Shown one piece after another: positions 22,160 through 33,454 of a stretch of 64,000 nt of DNA. The DNA comes from Theocolax elegans (taxonomy: Eukaryota > Arthropoda > Insecta > Hymenoptera > Cerocephalidae), in NCBI GenBank assembly GCA_026168455.1, contig CM047425.1, positions 47,626,362 through 47,690,361 of the forward strand, in the 5' to 3' direction. The notes under the pieces are model-generated. The model ran no database searches. It had not been told where the DNA came from and worked only from the letters and a program-made list of their open reading frames with translations. The translations under genes were made by a program, and so were the position numbers. Within the stretch, counting starts at the first letter, position 1; every line of letters begins with the position of its first letter.

Positions 22160-24640
22160 TAATAGGTCGAATAGCAAATGTAGATTTTGATGAAAAAATA
22201 ATTATTGAAAACAATTTAGGTTATATGTCTGAAACTTGTAAACATTGTAATACTAAACATTTTGTTTTTGGATATACACTAGGTAAAGAATTTTCTAATT
22301 GCTGTCACAAGGGAAACGTAGACTTACCGAAAATGCCTCCCTATCCGGAAGAATTAAAGCAATTCGCTACAGGAAAGATAGTATTAATTTTCGCAAAAAT
22401 ATTGGGCTATATAATAATGCGTTAGCTTTTGCAAGCTTTGGAGCTAATTTTGATAAGTTATCTGGTAGTGGACCACAAATTCTTAGAATATGTGGTCAAA
22501 TATATCACAATGTTTTTGCTTTACATCCAAATGAAAATGAAGCTCGAAAATATGGGCAATTGTATGTTCTAGATAATGAATTAGCTGCAGCTGAAAGAAA
22601 AAGTTTTAAAAATAATTTAGATACAAAATTAGAATTGTCAAGTAAATTAGATAGCTTAATTAGAAATGTTAATCCTTATGCTAAAGCTTATAAAATGATG
22701 TATGCGGTAGAAAAAGAAAAATTAGAATATTAGAAGAAAAATTAGATAAAAATATATATATAATGAAGCTACTTGTAATGAAGTTGCAATAGTATTTGTA
22801 GGAAAAAATGGACTGCCTACTTCAGAGCGGGATATAGTTATATATTCAAAATATGACAATCCAATTAGTATTCCTTTAATAAGTAAACACACTGATCCAA
22901 TGACATACCCACTTATTTATCCAAATGGAGGATATGGATGGATGCCTAATATGAAATGCAAATATAAGAAAAACAATATTTCATGTTTGCAATTTTATAA
23001 TTACAGACTTTCTATGAGAAATGGATTTAATCCATACCTTAATATGGGAAAAGTTTCTCAACAGTTTACAATTGATGCATTTGTAAAAGTTGAACAATCA
23101 AGATTATATTTTGTAAAGAAAAACCAAGATATTTTAAGAAGCGATTATTATAAAGGCGTAATGGATTATTTACACAAGAAAAAAGAATCTGAAAATATAA
23201 AAATTGGAAAAATGTTTATTTTGCCATCAAATTTTGTTGGAAGTTCAAGATTCCTAATACAAAATTACATTGACTCAATGAGTATAGTAAATCGTTACGG
23301 AAAACCTGACTTATTTATAACAATGACATGTAATCCAAACTGAAAAGAAATAACTGAACATTTAAAAAAATATGAAACTGTAATTGATAGACCAGATTTA
23401 GTATTTAAGGTATTTCATCAAAAAATAAAAGAATTTAAAGAATTGGTAATTAAGCAAGGTGTTTTAGGAAATTGTATCGCCTACACTTATGTTATCGAAT
23501 TTCAAAAACGTGGACTTCCTCACATGCATATGCTATAATTTTTAGATAAAAATTATAACATTAATACTCCCGAAAAAGTAGATGAACTCATAAACGCAGA
23601 AATTCCAAACGAAGATATCTATCCACGGTTGTATAATATTGTAAAACAGTTTATGATTCATGGACCCTGTGGAGAGCAAAACATGAGTTCACCTTGCATG
23701 AGGAAAGACACAAAAAAATGTACGAAAAATTTTCCAAAAAAATTTAATAACAAAACAACTTTTAATTCATCAGGATATCCATTATATATAAGAAGAAATG
23801 ATATCAAAAAAATCAATTATAAAGGTAAATACCACAATAGAATAGCTGATAATCGGTTTGTTGTTTCGTATAATCCTTATTTATTGTTAAAATTTAATTG
23901 TCACATTAATGTCGAAGTATGCTCAACAGTCCAATGTATAAAATACTTATTTAAATAGTGTTATAAAGTACATGACTGTGCGAACATAGAAATACGTGAC
24001 ACAGGTATCAGATCAAAAGACAGTTCTAATTTAACTCATGATGAAGATATTGAAAGCAATGAATATAATACTATTAGAATACCCTCTACACGAACTTTCA
24101 CATACCATAATAAGATTAGCTATTCACAATGAAGATGAACAAGAAGTGTATTTTAAAGAAGGAAAAGAAACAGAAATTTAAAAAAAAATGTAGAAACGAC
24201 ATTAACAGCATACTTAAAATTAAATCAAATCGATTCTGATGCACGAAATTATTTATATTCCGAAATACCATCAAATTATGTATTTGATAATAATTTAAAA
24301 ACATGGAATAAAAGAAAAAAAAAACAAAAAAACCTGTATTAAGCAGAATGTATTTAGTGAATCCAAAGGATCGAAAACGATATTTTATAAGATTATTACT
24401 TTTACATGTCAAAGGAGTATCATCATTTCAGGATTTACGTACTGTTGATGATATAATTTATTCTACATTTTATGAAGCTTCTATAGCTAGACATTTGGTT
24501 AATGAAGATAAAGAATGGGACAGATGTTTGGAAGAAGCAACACAATTACACTTTCCTACTGCTCTTTGTGAATTATTTGCATATATTTGTATTTTTCACA
24601 ATCCTATTAATGCAAGAGATTTGTACGAAAAATAGAAACA
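22160..24640 (+). pseudogene. Helitron 2 Rep (HUH endonuclease) region, broken
   Basis: The broken open pieces 22225-22425, 22299-22733, 22900-23343, 23629-23958 and 24348-24635 together follow a Helitron Rep. An N-terminal cysteine cluster (CKHC..CCHKG, then DLP) leads to PLIYPNGGYGW and a CNPN block, where an in-frame TGA sits at 23341-23343 at a site that is usually Trp. The HUH motif reads PHMHML (His codons at 23521 and 23527) and is followed at once by a TAA. The region with the catalytic Tyr (KYLFK, then CYK) is split by a stop at 23956-23958. The NPKDRKRYFIRLLLLHV linker block at 24357 leads in the same frame, with one TAG at 24633, into the helicase. Nicking and strand transfer is the family role; this copy is dead. 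Confidence 0.85.
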
Positions 24641-24713
24641 CTTTTTTTACCACCCAAAATATGAACAAAATGCTGATGAAAACCTAGCATTAAATATTGA
24701 TAAGAACCTACAA

Positions 24714-26219
24714 TTGAATGGATATTCTTTAAATAATTTTAATTTACCCGTTATATCTACATTTATAGAAGATCATGCTGATAAATCAACAACACATAAC
24801 AAAAGTTGCACATTTACTGAAATAAACGTCAAAGTAAATTCTTTAAAAAATCATAACAAAGACATTTTCGATACTATCGTGCAACATTTAAAAATTGAAG
24901 ACAAAAAAAGCTTTTTTATTGATGGACCAGGAGGAAGTGGGAAAAGCTGTTTACTTAATGTTCTAATAGACTATCTTAAATTCTCAAACATTTCATTTTT
25001 ATGTGTTGCTTGGACAGGGATTGCAGCAAATTTATTACATAACGGGAAAACAGTACACACAACATTTAAACTACCACTTAATATCACAGAATGTACTATA
25101 TGTAATATTAAATCTAATTCAATAGATGGTAAAAATTTAAAAGAAGTTCAAATTATAATATGGGATGAAATATCTATGACATCGAAATATGCTTTTGAAG
25201 CAGTCAATCGCCTATTTCAAGATATATGTAATAATAAAAAAATATTTGGTGGTAAAATGTTGGTTGTTTCAGGCAATTTCAGGCAAACATTACCAGTAAT
25301 ACGACATGGTAGTCGTACTGAAGTTATTGAAAATTCAGTTAAAAACAGTTACTTATGGCCGAATTTTATACGTATGACACTAAATGAAAATCTTCGAGTG
25401 ACAGATAATGACAATTATTTTAGACAATGGTTATTAAATGTAGGTGAAGGTAAACGTTTAAATATGTATGAAGAAGAAAATGAACTGCTTGAAATCCCTC
25501 TTGATTTAATAACAAAAGAAAATGATATCATTGCAGAAATTTTTGAAAACGAAATAAAAATAAATGATAAAGTTATATTAGCCTTCACCAACAACGACGT
25601 AATTGAAATAAATAATAAAATTTTGGCTATAATGAAAGGGCAAATTATTGAATACTTAAGTGTAGATACAGCAGAAGATGATAATGGAGAAAACTTAGAT
25701 GTCATGTTACCTACAGAATTTCTTAATTCCCTTACACCTAATGAACTTCCTCTACATAAATTACAATTAAAAGTAGGTGCAATAGTAATTCTTCTAAGAA
25801 ATTTAAATGTGAATGAAGGTCTTTGTAATGGAACAAGATTATTAGTAATAAAACTTATGAAACATTTAATTAAAGCAGAAATTATAAGCGGAAAAAAAAT
25901 TGGAAAATTAGTTTTAATACCAAGAATCACTTTGTCACCATCTAAAGAAGATTTCAACATGCGCAGAAAACAATTTCCCATTCGATTAGGTTTTGCAATG
26001 ACTACTAACAAATCACAAGGACAGTCATACAATCAAGTTGGTATCTATTTACCATCTCCAATTTTTAGCCATGGTCAATTATACGTAGCTCTTTCAAGAG
26101 CTAAAAGTAGAAAAAATTTAAAAATATTACTGTTAAATAATGCAAAAATAGAAAATGATACATTAAAAAATAAAATCAAAATTTACACTAACAATATAGT
26201 GTTTAAAAAAGTATTGTAA
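24714..26219 (+). CDS. Helitron 2 PIF1-like helicase, open fragment
   Basis: This 501-aa open frame holds a complete-looking superfamily 1 PIF1-type helicase. Walker A is GPGGSGKS (71-78), Walker B is IIWDEIS with Asp151-Glu152, motif III is SGNFRQTLP, and the C-terminal motifs are NKSQGQSYNQVG and [10 protein letters not shown]. Motif III has Asn where the family, including the older copy at 6560, has Asp. The ORF is the C-terminal part of the Rep-helicase, separated from the upstream part of its own frame by a single TAG at 24633-24635, so the listed ATG is probably internal. It should unwind DNA during rolling-circle transposition. Confidence 0.85.
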   Translation: MNGYSLNNFNLPVISTFIEDHADKSTTHNKSCTFTEINVKVNSLKNHNKDIFDTIVQHLKIEDKKSFFIDGPGGSGKSCLLNVLIDYLKFSNISFLCVAWTGIAANLLHNGKTVHTTFKLPLNITECTICNIKSNSIDGKNLKEVQIIIWDEISMTSKYAFEAVNRLFQDICNNKKIFGGKMLVVSGNFRQTLPVIRHGSRTEVIENSVKNSYLWPNFIRMTLNENLRVTDNDNYFRQWLLNVGEGKRLNMYEEENELLEIPLDLITKENDIIAEIFENEIKINDKVILAFTNNDVIEINNKILAIMKGQIIEYLSVDTAEDDNGENLDVMLPTEFLNSLTPNELPLHKLQLKVGAIVILLRNLNVNEGLCNGTRLLVIKLMKHLIKAEIISGKKIGKLVLIPRITLSPSKEDFNMRRKQFPIRLGFAMTTNKSQGQSYNQVGIYLPSPIFSHGQLYVALSRAKSRKNLKILLLNNAKIENDTLKNKIKIYTNNIVFKKVL

Positions 26220-26269
26220 ATGTGTAGACGAAAATTTATACACAGTTTATATAAATTTTATAAATAAAT

Positions 26270-26525
26270 AAAAATGGAAGTATGAAAAAAAAACATTAAA
26301 ATATTACAACTATTGAATGATTAAAGTGAATATGCAAAATAATTAATAATTGTTTGCGCTGAAAATCATTAAAATACAATTGAAAATCGGCTGCAACATA
26401 TCATATGGTAAATGACAAATCATTACATTAGTTATAATAAATAAAAAAAATGAAATATAAGAAAAATCCATTGAAATATTACTACTACTGAATCATTAAA
26501 ATAAATATGCAAAATAATTGATAAT
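26270..26525. repeat. Direct duplication, period about 172 bp
   Basis: The phrase GAATATGCAAAATAATTAATAAT, preceded by AAATATTAC.ACTA.TGAAT.ATTAAA, occurs at 26298-26350 and, diverged, at 26468-26525. An ATGAAA.ATAAGAAAAA-like lead precedes both. Confidence 0.7.
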
Positions 26526-27178
26526 AGCCTGCCGTTCGACAAAACTTACAGACTTCAAAAAAGAATTAGAGTTTCCCAAAATACAACGACCGAAAGTTTA
26601 ATTCTTATAATAACGTATAAACAGGTATTTAAAATTATTATTTAAAAACTTAAATTTGTTAAAATTTTACAATTAGAATTATATTTGCATATATCATGTA
26701 TAAAATATTTCGACAGAGCCGCCATTTAGATACAATCACTCACCCAACGTGCGTAAAAAATGATTTTCATAACACTCAATTTTATAATAACAATTACTAT
26801 ACAGATTCTATTAAATACCAAAATTTTTAAATATGCATTATAAAAACCATCACTTTGAAATAATACTACATTCACATACAAATTAAAACCATATATAACA
26901 CAACGACAGTATTTTATACCACTTTATAAAAAATGTTACCACCGCCATTAAAGAAAAATATAATTTATGAGAGTATATAACATGCTTATATTTTATGTAT
27001 TCTATAAACACATTATATTACATCAATTTATTTAAAATTACGATACCCCCCCAAATGGAAATTATTTTATGTGTGTGCATTTTAAATATATTAAATATAT
27101 GGACATATTTCACTTTCTTTCTGAACACACGCACACACCTTCTTTATAATAACCTATAATGATTATTTTTACACAGAC

Positions 27179-27180
<2 letters not shown>

Positions 27181-27216
<36 letters not shown>
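27181..27216. repeat. (TA)n microsatellite
   Basis: An uninterrupted TA run of about 36 bp. Shorter TA runs occur at 14061-14080 and 37518-37540. Confidence 0.95.
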
Positions 27217-27217
<1 letters not shown>

Positions 27218-27629
27218 TTATTTTTTACTCTTTGTCATATTTATTTTCTTTCTGTATTTAATTCTACCATTATTAGCGTCAAAATTTAACAGTATACTTT
27301 TCTTTCCTTAACTTACACTGTTACAGAGCCCTTATTATGTTACTATTAAATGGATCATGCATTGAAAAAATATATGATTCTTGAAATGTATACCTTACCA
27401 GCACATCCTCGCCGTAAGAGTCGAATACAATATTCATATGTTGGCTAACGCTGGAAGCATAAATATATTTTACGGAGCGTGTGTTACAACTATACACGAA
27501 AAATCTAAATGACTTCAGTACAACATGTCTTGGTCTGCAGAAACAACATCAGGTTTTCATCAAATACACTATCCAAGAGCCTAACTCTCATCCAATAATG
27601 TATAAATAGTTATTTAAAATTATCAAATA

Positions 27630-27990
27630 AAACGAAAACATTGGAAAGTCGACACAAAATATATGGAGTTCTCACATCTTTTCAACTCGTCTACGCGAGA
27701 TCAAGATTCGAGATGCCTTTTTGAAACGATTGCCCGCTCATATACTATAAAGGACCCCTGCAATAATGATGAAAATGGAGTGGAAATCTCACGAATGATT
27801 GACATTTGACGGATTCTTTGAATGTCACGAAATAATTGATAGTCATTAGATGATCAAGTTTTCAGTTGAACTTTATTTTCAGTTCTGTCTTTGATGTTTT
27901 TTTTAATCTATAACCTCTTTTAAAAAACCAAAATATTGGAAAGTCGACACAAAATATATCGAGTTCTCACACTCTTTTCAATCGTCTGTA
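27630..27990. repeat. Direct repeat pair, about 60 bp
   Basis: ATTGGAAAGTCGACACAAAA, then TATAT.GAGTTCTCACA..TCTTTTCAA, occurs at 27640 and 27933. Confidence 0.85.
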
Positions 27991-28603
27991 CAATAGTAGT
28001 TACATGTAATTTTAAAGAAATTTTGATTAATTTGAAAACTTTGGTAGTTAACTATCATATTTTGTTTATTTCTCAATTTTTTTTTACAAAAACGACATCT
28101 CAGTCACCACATTAATTATACCATAATCCTCTTCGTGTTGTGCATTGTTGCTGTTAAGGGTAGAGTACGGTTATAAAAATATTTTTGTAATTTTTATAAA
28201 ATATTATGTGAAATGTCATGTTTATAAAATATATTATAAAAAATATTCTTTTTTGATGATTTTTAACACATTCATTAAGTAAAATATTAAAATATTATCA
28301 AAAATAGGCTTAAAACAGGTGCAAATACAAAAAACTCCTTGCAGGATAAACGTTGTCGAAGGGCTTTAATCAAAGAAAATTTAAATTTATATGCATATAA
28401 ACTTCAACTTTACACAGCGAATTTGGTGTATCTATAAAAATGCAATTTCTGCCTTGATAAACCCAATTGGTTTACTAGTTATTTAAAAAATGTAATGTTT
28501 TTCAATTAAAAAATGAACATAAAAATGTCACATTTAACTTTAAAGAAAAAAGGCTGTGTAACTATTTTACATATACTCATCTAAAATAAGCACGATCAAA
28601 ATA

Positions 28604-28645
28604 CAACCGAGTGAGCGTTAGCGAGCGAGGTATCTGTTGCTAGTA
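28604..28645 (+). repeat. Dispersed motif, copy 2
   Basis: ACCGAGTGAGCGTTAGCGAG continues as CGAGGTATCTGTTGCTAGTA. It matches the copy at 63758 across the whole segment and lies directly upstream of repeat C. Confidence 0.85.
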
Positions 28646-28654
28646 GATTAATTA

Positions 28655-28848
28655 TATTTTATAACATTTTAACCTCAAAATCCCACTTTCATTTCAGATT
28701 TTGAGGTTCTAATGTTATAAAATATCGTATGAAACTATTGTGGAAGATGTTTTTTTACCTTTCTCGATGTTTTCACTCGCTTCGCTCGTGCGAACAATCT
28801 CGAGAAAGGAAGAAAACCATGTCCCATAACAGTGTCATAAATATACTA
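28655..28848. repeat. Double-hairpin dispersed repeat C, copy 2
   Basis: Closely matches 18258-18448. The two stems (CCTCAAAAT/ATTTTGAGG and CTTTCTCGA/TCGAGAAAG) are both preserved although loop bases differ. Confidence 0.8.
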
Positions 28849-29225
28849 TTTAATGTGCAAATCTTCCACAAAAGTTTTACACCATTAAAATGAAAAACAA
28901 AATATATTTTTTTGACCTGACTCTATCCTTATAGCATCTTAAAAAAAATTTCATAGTAAATTCCATTTGAAAAAATTCACTTTTTGAGGTTAAAATAACT
29001 TTTGAACAAATTATTATATCAGTACCTAAATTTTGATCCGACCATTTGACGTAATATAGCGTATTATATACTGATTCCTACTAATCTACTCGACTGTTAC
29101 CGACCACTGCAAAGTAGGTTGTTTATATTACCTTTAATTAACAAAATCTACCATATTTTATAGATAAATTCAGCGTATGATATAATGATTATAGTTACTT
29201 TAAAGCAATTTTTTATTATTTTCTA
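28849..29225. other. AT-rich gene-free stretch
   Basis: Nothing recognisable. Confidence 0.5.
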
Positions 29226-29579
29226 TATAAACCCAACATATGTGTTTGATTCATTGGCAAGTCGGAAAACAGTTAGTAATTTTGTAACTTTTGTAACTTT
29301 GGTAACTTTTATAGTGGTAACTCTATAATTCTCCATCCGTATTAAAGTTATTGAATAACCATATTTGTTTTCTGTAAAGGCAATATATGTGTGTGATTCT
29401 TTGGCAACTGTATAATATTTAATAATTATATGAACTGTAATGGGTATAGGATTTTTTTATTTCCAGGTTAAGTGAAACTTATACTTATTGAATACCTCCT
29501 TTAACATTTCAATAAAACCAATGTGTCAGTTCTTTAGCAAATGTAAAGGTTATTTAGAAATTTTGTAAATTTGATATGT

Positions 29580-30830
29580 TGTAACGGGCACAACTTTTAA
29601 TAAAAATTCAAACAATTAAAAATAATAATTAGCTTTAAATAACCGCGGTCGATAACGTATTAATAAGCATCGATCGATAGACGATTATCTATCGACGATA
29701 AATAGATCGTAATATCAAATGGTAAATAGATATATATGTATATAAGTCAAATGTATGTTGACGCGAATGAACCATTTAAGTATAATCGACGTCATAATTT
29801 GTTTTGATAAATTTAATTATTTAATCATAGTTTATATTACTTAAATAAATTTTATAAGAATAGAAAATTAGGATAATTAATAACGCTTCAAATGATATGC
29901 AATAACCAACAAATTTAATTATTTATTTATGTTTATTAAACATTTCAAATTTCAATAATGTATAAAAAAGTAAGTGCATTATAAAAATCTAGAAAAACCA
30001 AAGTTTCTGATAGATTTATCATTATTGTAAATTTTAAAGTTGAAATATTATTTAAAAAGTTAATAACATTAATGTTATTAACAATACAAATTTAAATTGT
30101 TAATAAAAATAGGATATCATAATATTATAGAATCTTGTTATAATTAAAAATTAAAGTAATTGTAGAACCTTAAGATAATGAAAAAACAAATTCAAATAAG
30201 ACATTTTTAAAAGAATGCACACGATGCAAAAATGCATATCAATTTAGACTATAAATTGTACGAATTATAAATATTTAAAAAATAGGATCAGTGAATAAAA
30301 ATATTTATGATTTAAAAATTAATTTCAAATGCGAAGAAATAACATAGTTCTTAGGTAATAAGCAAAAAACTGTTAAACGGTCAAGAAGCGACTTTAGTAT
30401 ATAAAGGGAGCGAATCTCGATTCGAAAATTATTATTAAACTACAAACTAATGTAGCATGTACGATTCGTATTATCGGCCTTCGTAGCCAGTCAATAAATT
30501 CTTAAAATTAAATACAAGTCACGGATAATTTTGTTTATTGTAAAAAAATCCACACTCCACTTTTCTTCCCTTCGTAGGAAGAAAAGCGATACCAACAAAA
30601 ATACATAAAACAAACAAACTAACATTTTCAAATCCACTAGTCCATGGTAAGACGACGTGGTGTTGAACACAAACAAATACTTTTCTTTAAAAAGTCTTCA
30701 AACGAGTAACCGCACTAGGAGGTTTAGACTTCGAACCCAAACCTAGTGCGCTATCTCAATGAAGTGAAAACAAAGAAGAAGACGAAGGGAAAGAAAAATA
30801 AAAAACGGACCTAAATCCAGGCCCGTTACA
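29580..30830 (+). mobile_element. Solo LTR 2, 1251 bp, TSD ATGT
   Basis: The segment begins TGTAACGGGC and ends GCCCGTTACA, an exact inverted pair in TG...CA form. It is flanked by the perfect 4-bp direct repeat ATGT (29576-29579 and 30831-30834). A TATA-like box and, about 90 bp later, AATAAA lie in its last third, the order expected for U3-R, which sets the plus orientation. A near-perfect hairpin (CGCACTAGG..CCTAGTGCG, 30711-30750) lies in the 3' part. There is no adjoining internal region, so it is a solo LTR. Confidence 0.88.
30398..30498 (+). promoter_or_regulatory. Putative core promoter and polyadenylation signal in solo LTR 2
   Basis: TATATAAA at 30398-30405 is followed by AATAAA at 30493-30498. 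In LTR retrotransposons the start site lies about 25-30 bp after the TATA box, so R would start near 30430. This is inferred from sequence only. Confidence 0.45.
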
Positions 30831-31031
30831 ATGTATAGAAGTATTTTTATTTCAACGCTGAGTAAGATAAATGGTTGATAGTCGCCATGTTCAAAATAAT
30901 TTAAAATAAAACACAATATTATATTTAAGTGAATCTCTATCGATTTCTATTCTTATTATAGCTGCTAAACCTATTTTTTTCTATAAAGCCAATATATATG
31001 AGTTCGATTCTTTGGTAAGTATATAATATCA

Positions 31032-31446
31032 AAATGGAATCAACAAGTATTTCTGTAGAAAAATAACACAATTATTTCAGAAAAGTATATGTCCTGCAAT
31101 TATTTGGCATACTATATTTGTTTTTTTATTCAAACAAAAGTTATCTAATACATAATCCAAACGTTAAATATCGAAAAACACCTTCTGCGAACGTGTAAAC
31201 ATTCGCAAGTATGGTTTAATTTCTATCCCACTTTGGCAATTGATATAGAATGCTTAAAACAATAACATTTTAACTTTTTTGGTTTCTTACAAAGTTTTTA
31301 CAATAGAAAGTACTGAAATCAAAATAGAGTCGACATGTATCTGTTGATAAATGACACATTTTTTCAGTAAGGTATATACTACACATAATTTATTTTATAA
31401 TTTTAAACCCTGCTATATTTTACAGCAATAAATACACAATGGTATT
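31032..31446. repeat. Left arm of a 6.4 kb long inverted repeat
   Basis: It aligns with the reverse complement of 37006-37428 over about 415 bp. Shared segments include ATTTCTGTAGAAAAATAACAC, ATATGTCCTGCAATTATTTGGC, AACACCTTCTGCGAACGTGT and CACTTTGGCAATTGATATAG. Parts of the arm also resemble each other (31018-31090 and 31310-31375). Confidence 0.88.
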
Positions 31447-32136
31447 TATAATAATATTCTTTTGTACGAAATTAATTTCTTCAAATGTAATAAAATAGAA
31501 ATTTCTCTTTTTTATTGTTTTTAAATAAAATATTACTTGCACCACCGTTGGTTATATATTTTGGCAGTTCATTCCGATTTACTAATCATGTACAATTTCC
31601 AAATGATCGTATCTATTCCTATCATATGAAATAATAAATAAATTTTGGAATTTGATGTAATTGCACAGAAACAAATATTATTATTAACCGCTGTAACGAT
31701 GTACAGGCCTCATGAGAAACATTAAAAATTATATAACATAGCTTTACCTTTTGTTTTCAGAAACCTTAAAATATTTATAAATTCTTGATAATATAAATAT
31801 TCCTATGAGAAGTGAGAGTGCAAACCAATGCGTGTGGCGAGTATTACTTTATTTAAAAACAATGAAAGAGAGAAATTTCTGTTTTATTACAATGAAGAAA
31901 TTATCTTCGTACAAATGAATATTATTATAAATACTGTTACGTCACATCATAAGATGTAACATAAACGTGTATACTAGATCAAAATGCAACCCGAAGCAAT
32001 GCCGCTGTGGGCGCTCTCCGACGTCCGACGGGAAAGGAGTTGTGTGTTGGACGCCGAGCAGTACGGACCTCTGCACAGAGCCACCACCGCACGGAAGCCA
32101 AATTCAACCAATTAGGAGCCACCTCAGCGAAACATC
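31447..32136. other. Stretch between the inverted arm and the Jockey-like element
   Basis: AT-rich to about 31960. It then turns GC-richer (31967-32136), probably the 5' UTR of the non-LTR element, and includes GCGCTCTCCGACGTCCG, also found in repeat B. A small inverted repeat GTTACGTCACATC..GATGTAAC lies at 31936-31960. Confidence 0.5.
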
Positions 32137-33436
32137 ATGGACGAGTACTCCTCGGAGAACTCATCCATATACACTGGAAGTGAACTCCCAGACAGCGACA
32201 AATCAGTCATGGATGAGGAGATGGGTTTATCCTCAGCCGAGGACACCCTCACCCAACCCAACAGCTTTTCTCAGGACTCCAGAGGACATGAGTAAGTAAA
32301 AATCTATTAAACTACAAAATAAATTTTCATTACTGACAAACATCGAGCCAACAAATAAAAACTCAACTACAACTGAATCTACAACCATCCCTCAAAGATG
32401 ATAACACTTTTAGCAAATTAAAATCAACCATTAAAAAGGCGTGCAAATTAGCCCCCGTAATAATTAATAAACCAAAAAGCCAAGAAATGGCCGTAAACGT
32501 GGCAACGTTGGATGATTACAGAGCACTTCAAAGTGCCCTAGAATCAGATTAATTTTCTTTCTACACTTATAAAAACCCACTTGATACTCCTCCATTAAAA
32601 ATAGTCATTAAACACTTACCAAATATCATTCCAATTGAAGACATGAAAACAGAACTAGAATCATTAAATTATGAAATTATCAATGTTGCACAAATGCACA
32701 AAAACGGCAACAAAAACCAACCAACTGTGCCACTTTATGTAGTAACCCTTAAAAACACCCCCCATCAGCAAACATTAAATCGGTCAACTCATTATTCATG
32801 ATTAAAATAACAATCAAAGACTATATCAAACCTAAAGTTCCCGCTCAATGTTTCAAGTGCCAAAAATTCAACCATGTAGCGAGGAATTGTCGAGTCGAGC
32901 CAAGGCGCGTAAAGTGCGCGGGCTCTCACTTGACTTCTGATTGTAAGAAGTTAAGGGATGAGACCGGCACTTGCGCAAATTGCGGCGGCAAACACACTGC
33001 AAATTACAGGGGTTGCATGGCTTACAAACAAGGTCGCGCCGACTACAATAAAAAGATAACTAAATCTAAAAATAATTCCCCTCCGGTCAAAAAAAACAAA
33101 CCGAAACTTAATATCAGCTCAACTCACGATTTGCCACAACTAACGCATAAAACTAATTCAACGTATAAAAAATTAATGCCAAATCCAACTCTAACAAATA
33201 AACGGATACCACTATATAGCCAAACATTAAAAGACAAACATCATAAAAAAGAATACTCGTCCAACCGCGATAACGAAAAATTCTTCGAAAAATTAATTGA
33301 ACAATTAAATTACAGTGCCCAATTAGTTAACGAACTCATGTCCGGTACATTAACCCGCGTAGAAGCAGTTACCAAAACTACCGCCCTTACTACTAAATTA
33401 ATCAAACTAGCACTAACTTATAGTAACTACATCTAA
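32137..33436 (+). pseudogene. Jockey-like non-LTR element ORF1 (Gag), broken
   Basis: The ATG at 32137 opens an acidic N-terminus (MDEYSSENSS...) that stops at 32293-32295. Gag-like sequence continues in other frames: a pre-C2HC block (KIVIKHLPN, near 32598) and then the open segment 32798-33436. That segment has three cysteine knuckles, CFKC (C-x2-C-x4-H-x4-C), a second lacking its first Cys pair partner (KCAG), and CANCGGKHTANYRGC. This order is that of Jockey-clade Gag, which packages the element RNA. At least two frame breaks separate the pieces, the last near 32765. Confidence 0.83.
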
Positions 33437-33454
33437 AAAAATTAAATATTTAAT

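Larger units (their letters stand above)
20614..26219 (+). mobile_element. Helitron 2, decayed, with protease, Rep and helicase parts
   Basis: All coding pieces point the same way. In order they are an Ulp1-like protease ORF, a Lys/Glu repeat ORF, a broken Rep region with zinc-binding N-terminus and HUH motif, and an open helicase ORF. Rep plus PIF1-type helicase defines Helitrons, which move by rolling-circle replication. Exact termini (5' TC, and 3' hairpin plus CTRR) could not be assigned, so the limits given are those of the coding parts. AT content is even across all four parts, which argues for one element rather than chance neighbours. Confidence 0.8.
26220..28603. other. AT-rich gene-free stretch downstream of Helitron 2
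   Basis: There are no open frames of note. It contains three local repeats, listed separately: a duplicated block at 26270-26525, a TA run at 27181 and a duplicated block at 27630-27990. One of these may mark the Helitron 3' end, but I could not place it. Confidence 0.5.
29226..31031. repeat. Degenerate repeat field interrupted by solo LTR 2
   Basis: The phrase CAATATATGTGTGTGATTCTTTGGCAA, or close variants, occurs near 29235, 29385, 29515 and, beyond the inserted LTR, 30988. It is preceded by a T-rich TTTTCT.TAAA block. Related sequence continues into the inverted arm at 31032. This looks like an old tandem array into which the LTR element was inserted. Confidence 0.6.

Noticed and set aside
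28604..28645. Helitron 3' terminus (CTAG before T)
   Set aside because: The upstream GC-rich part is a direct, not inverted, repeat, so the required hairpin is missing; left as an open question.
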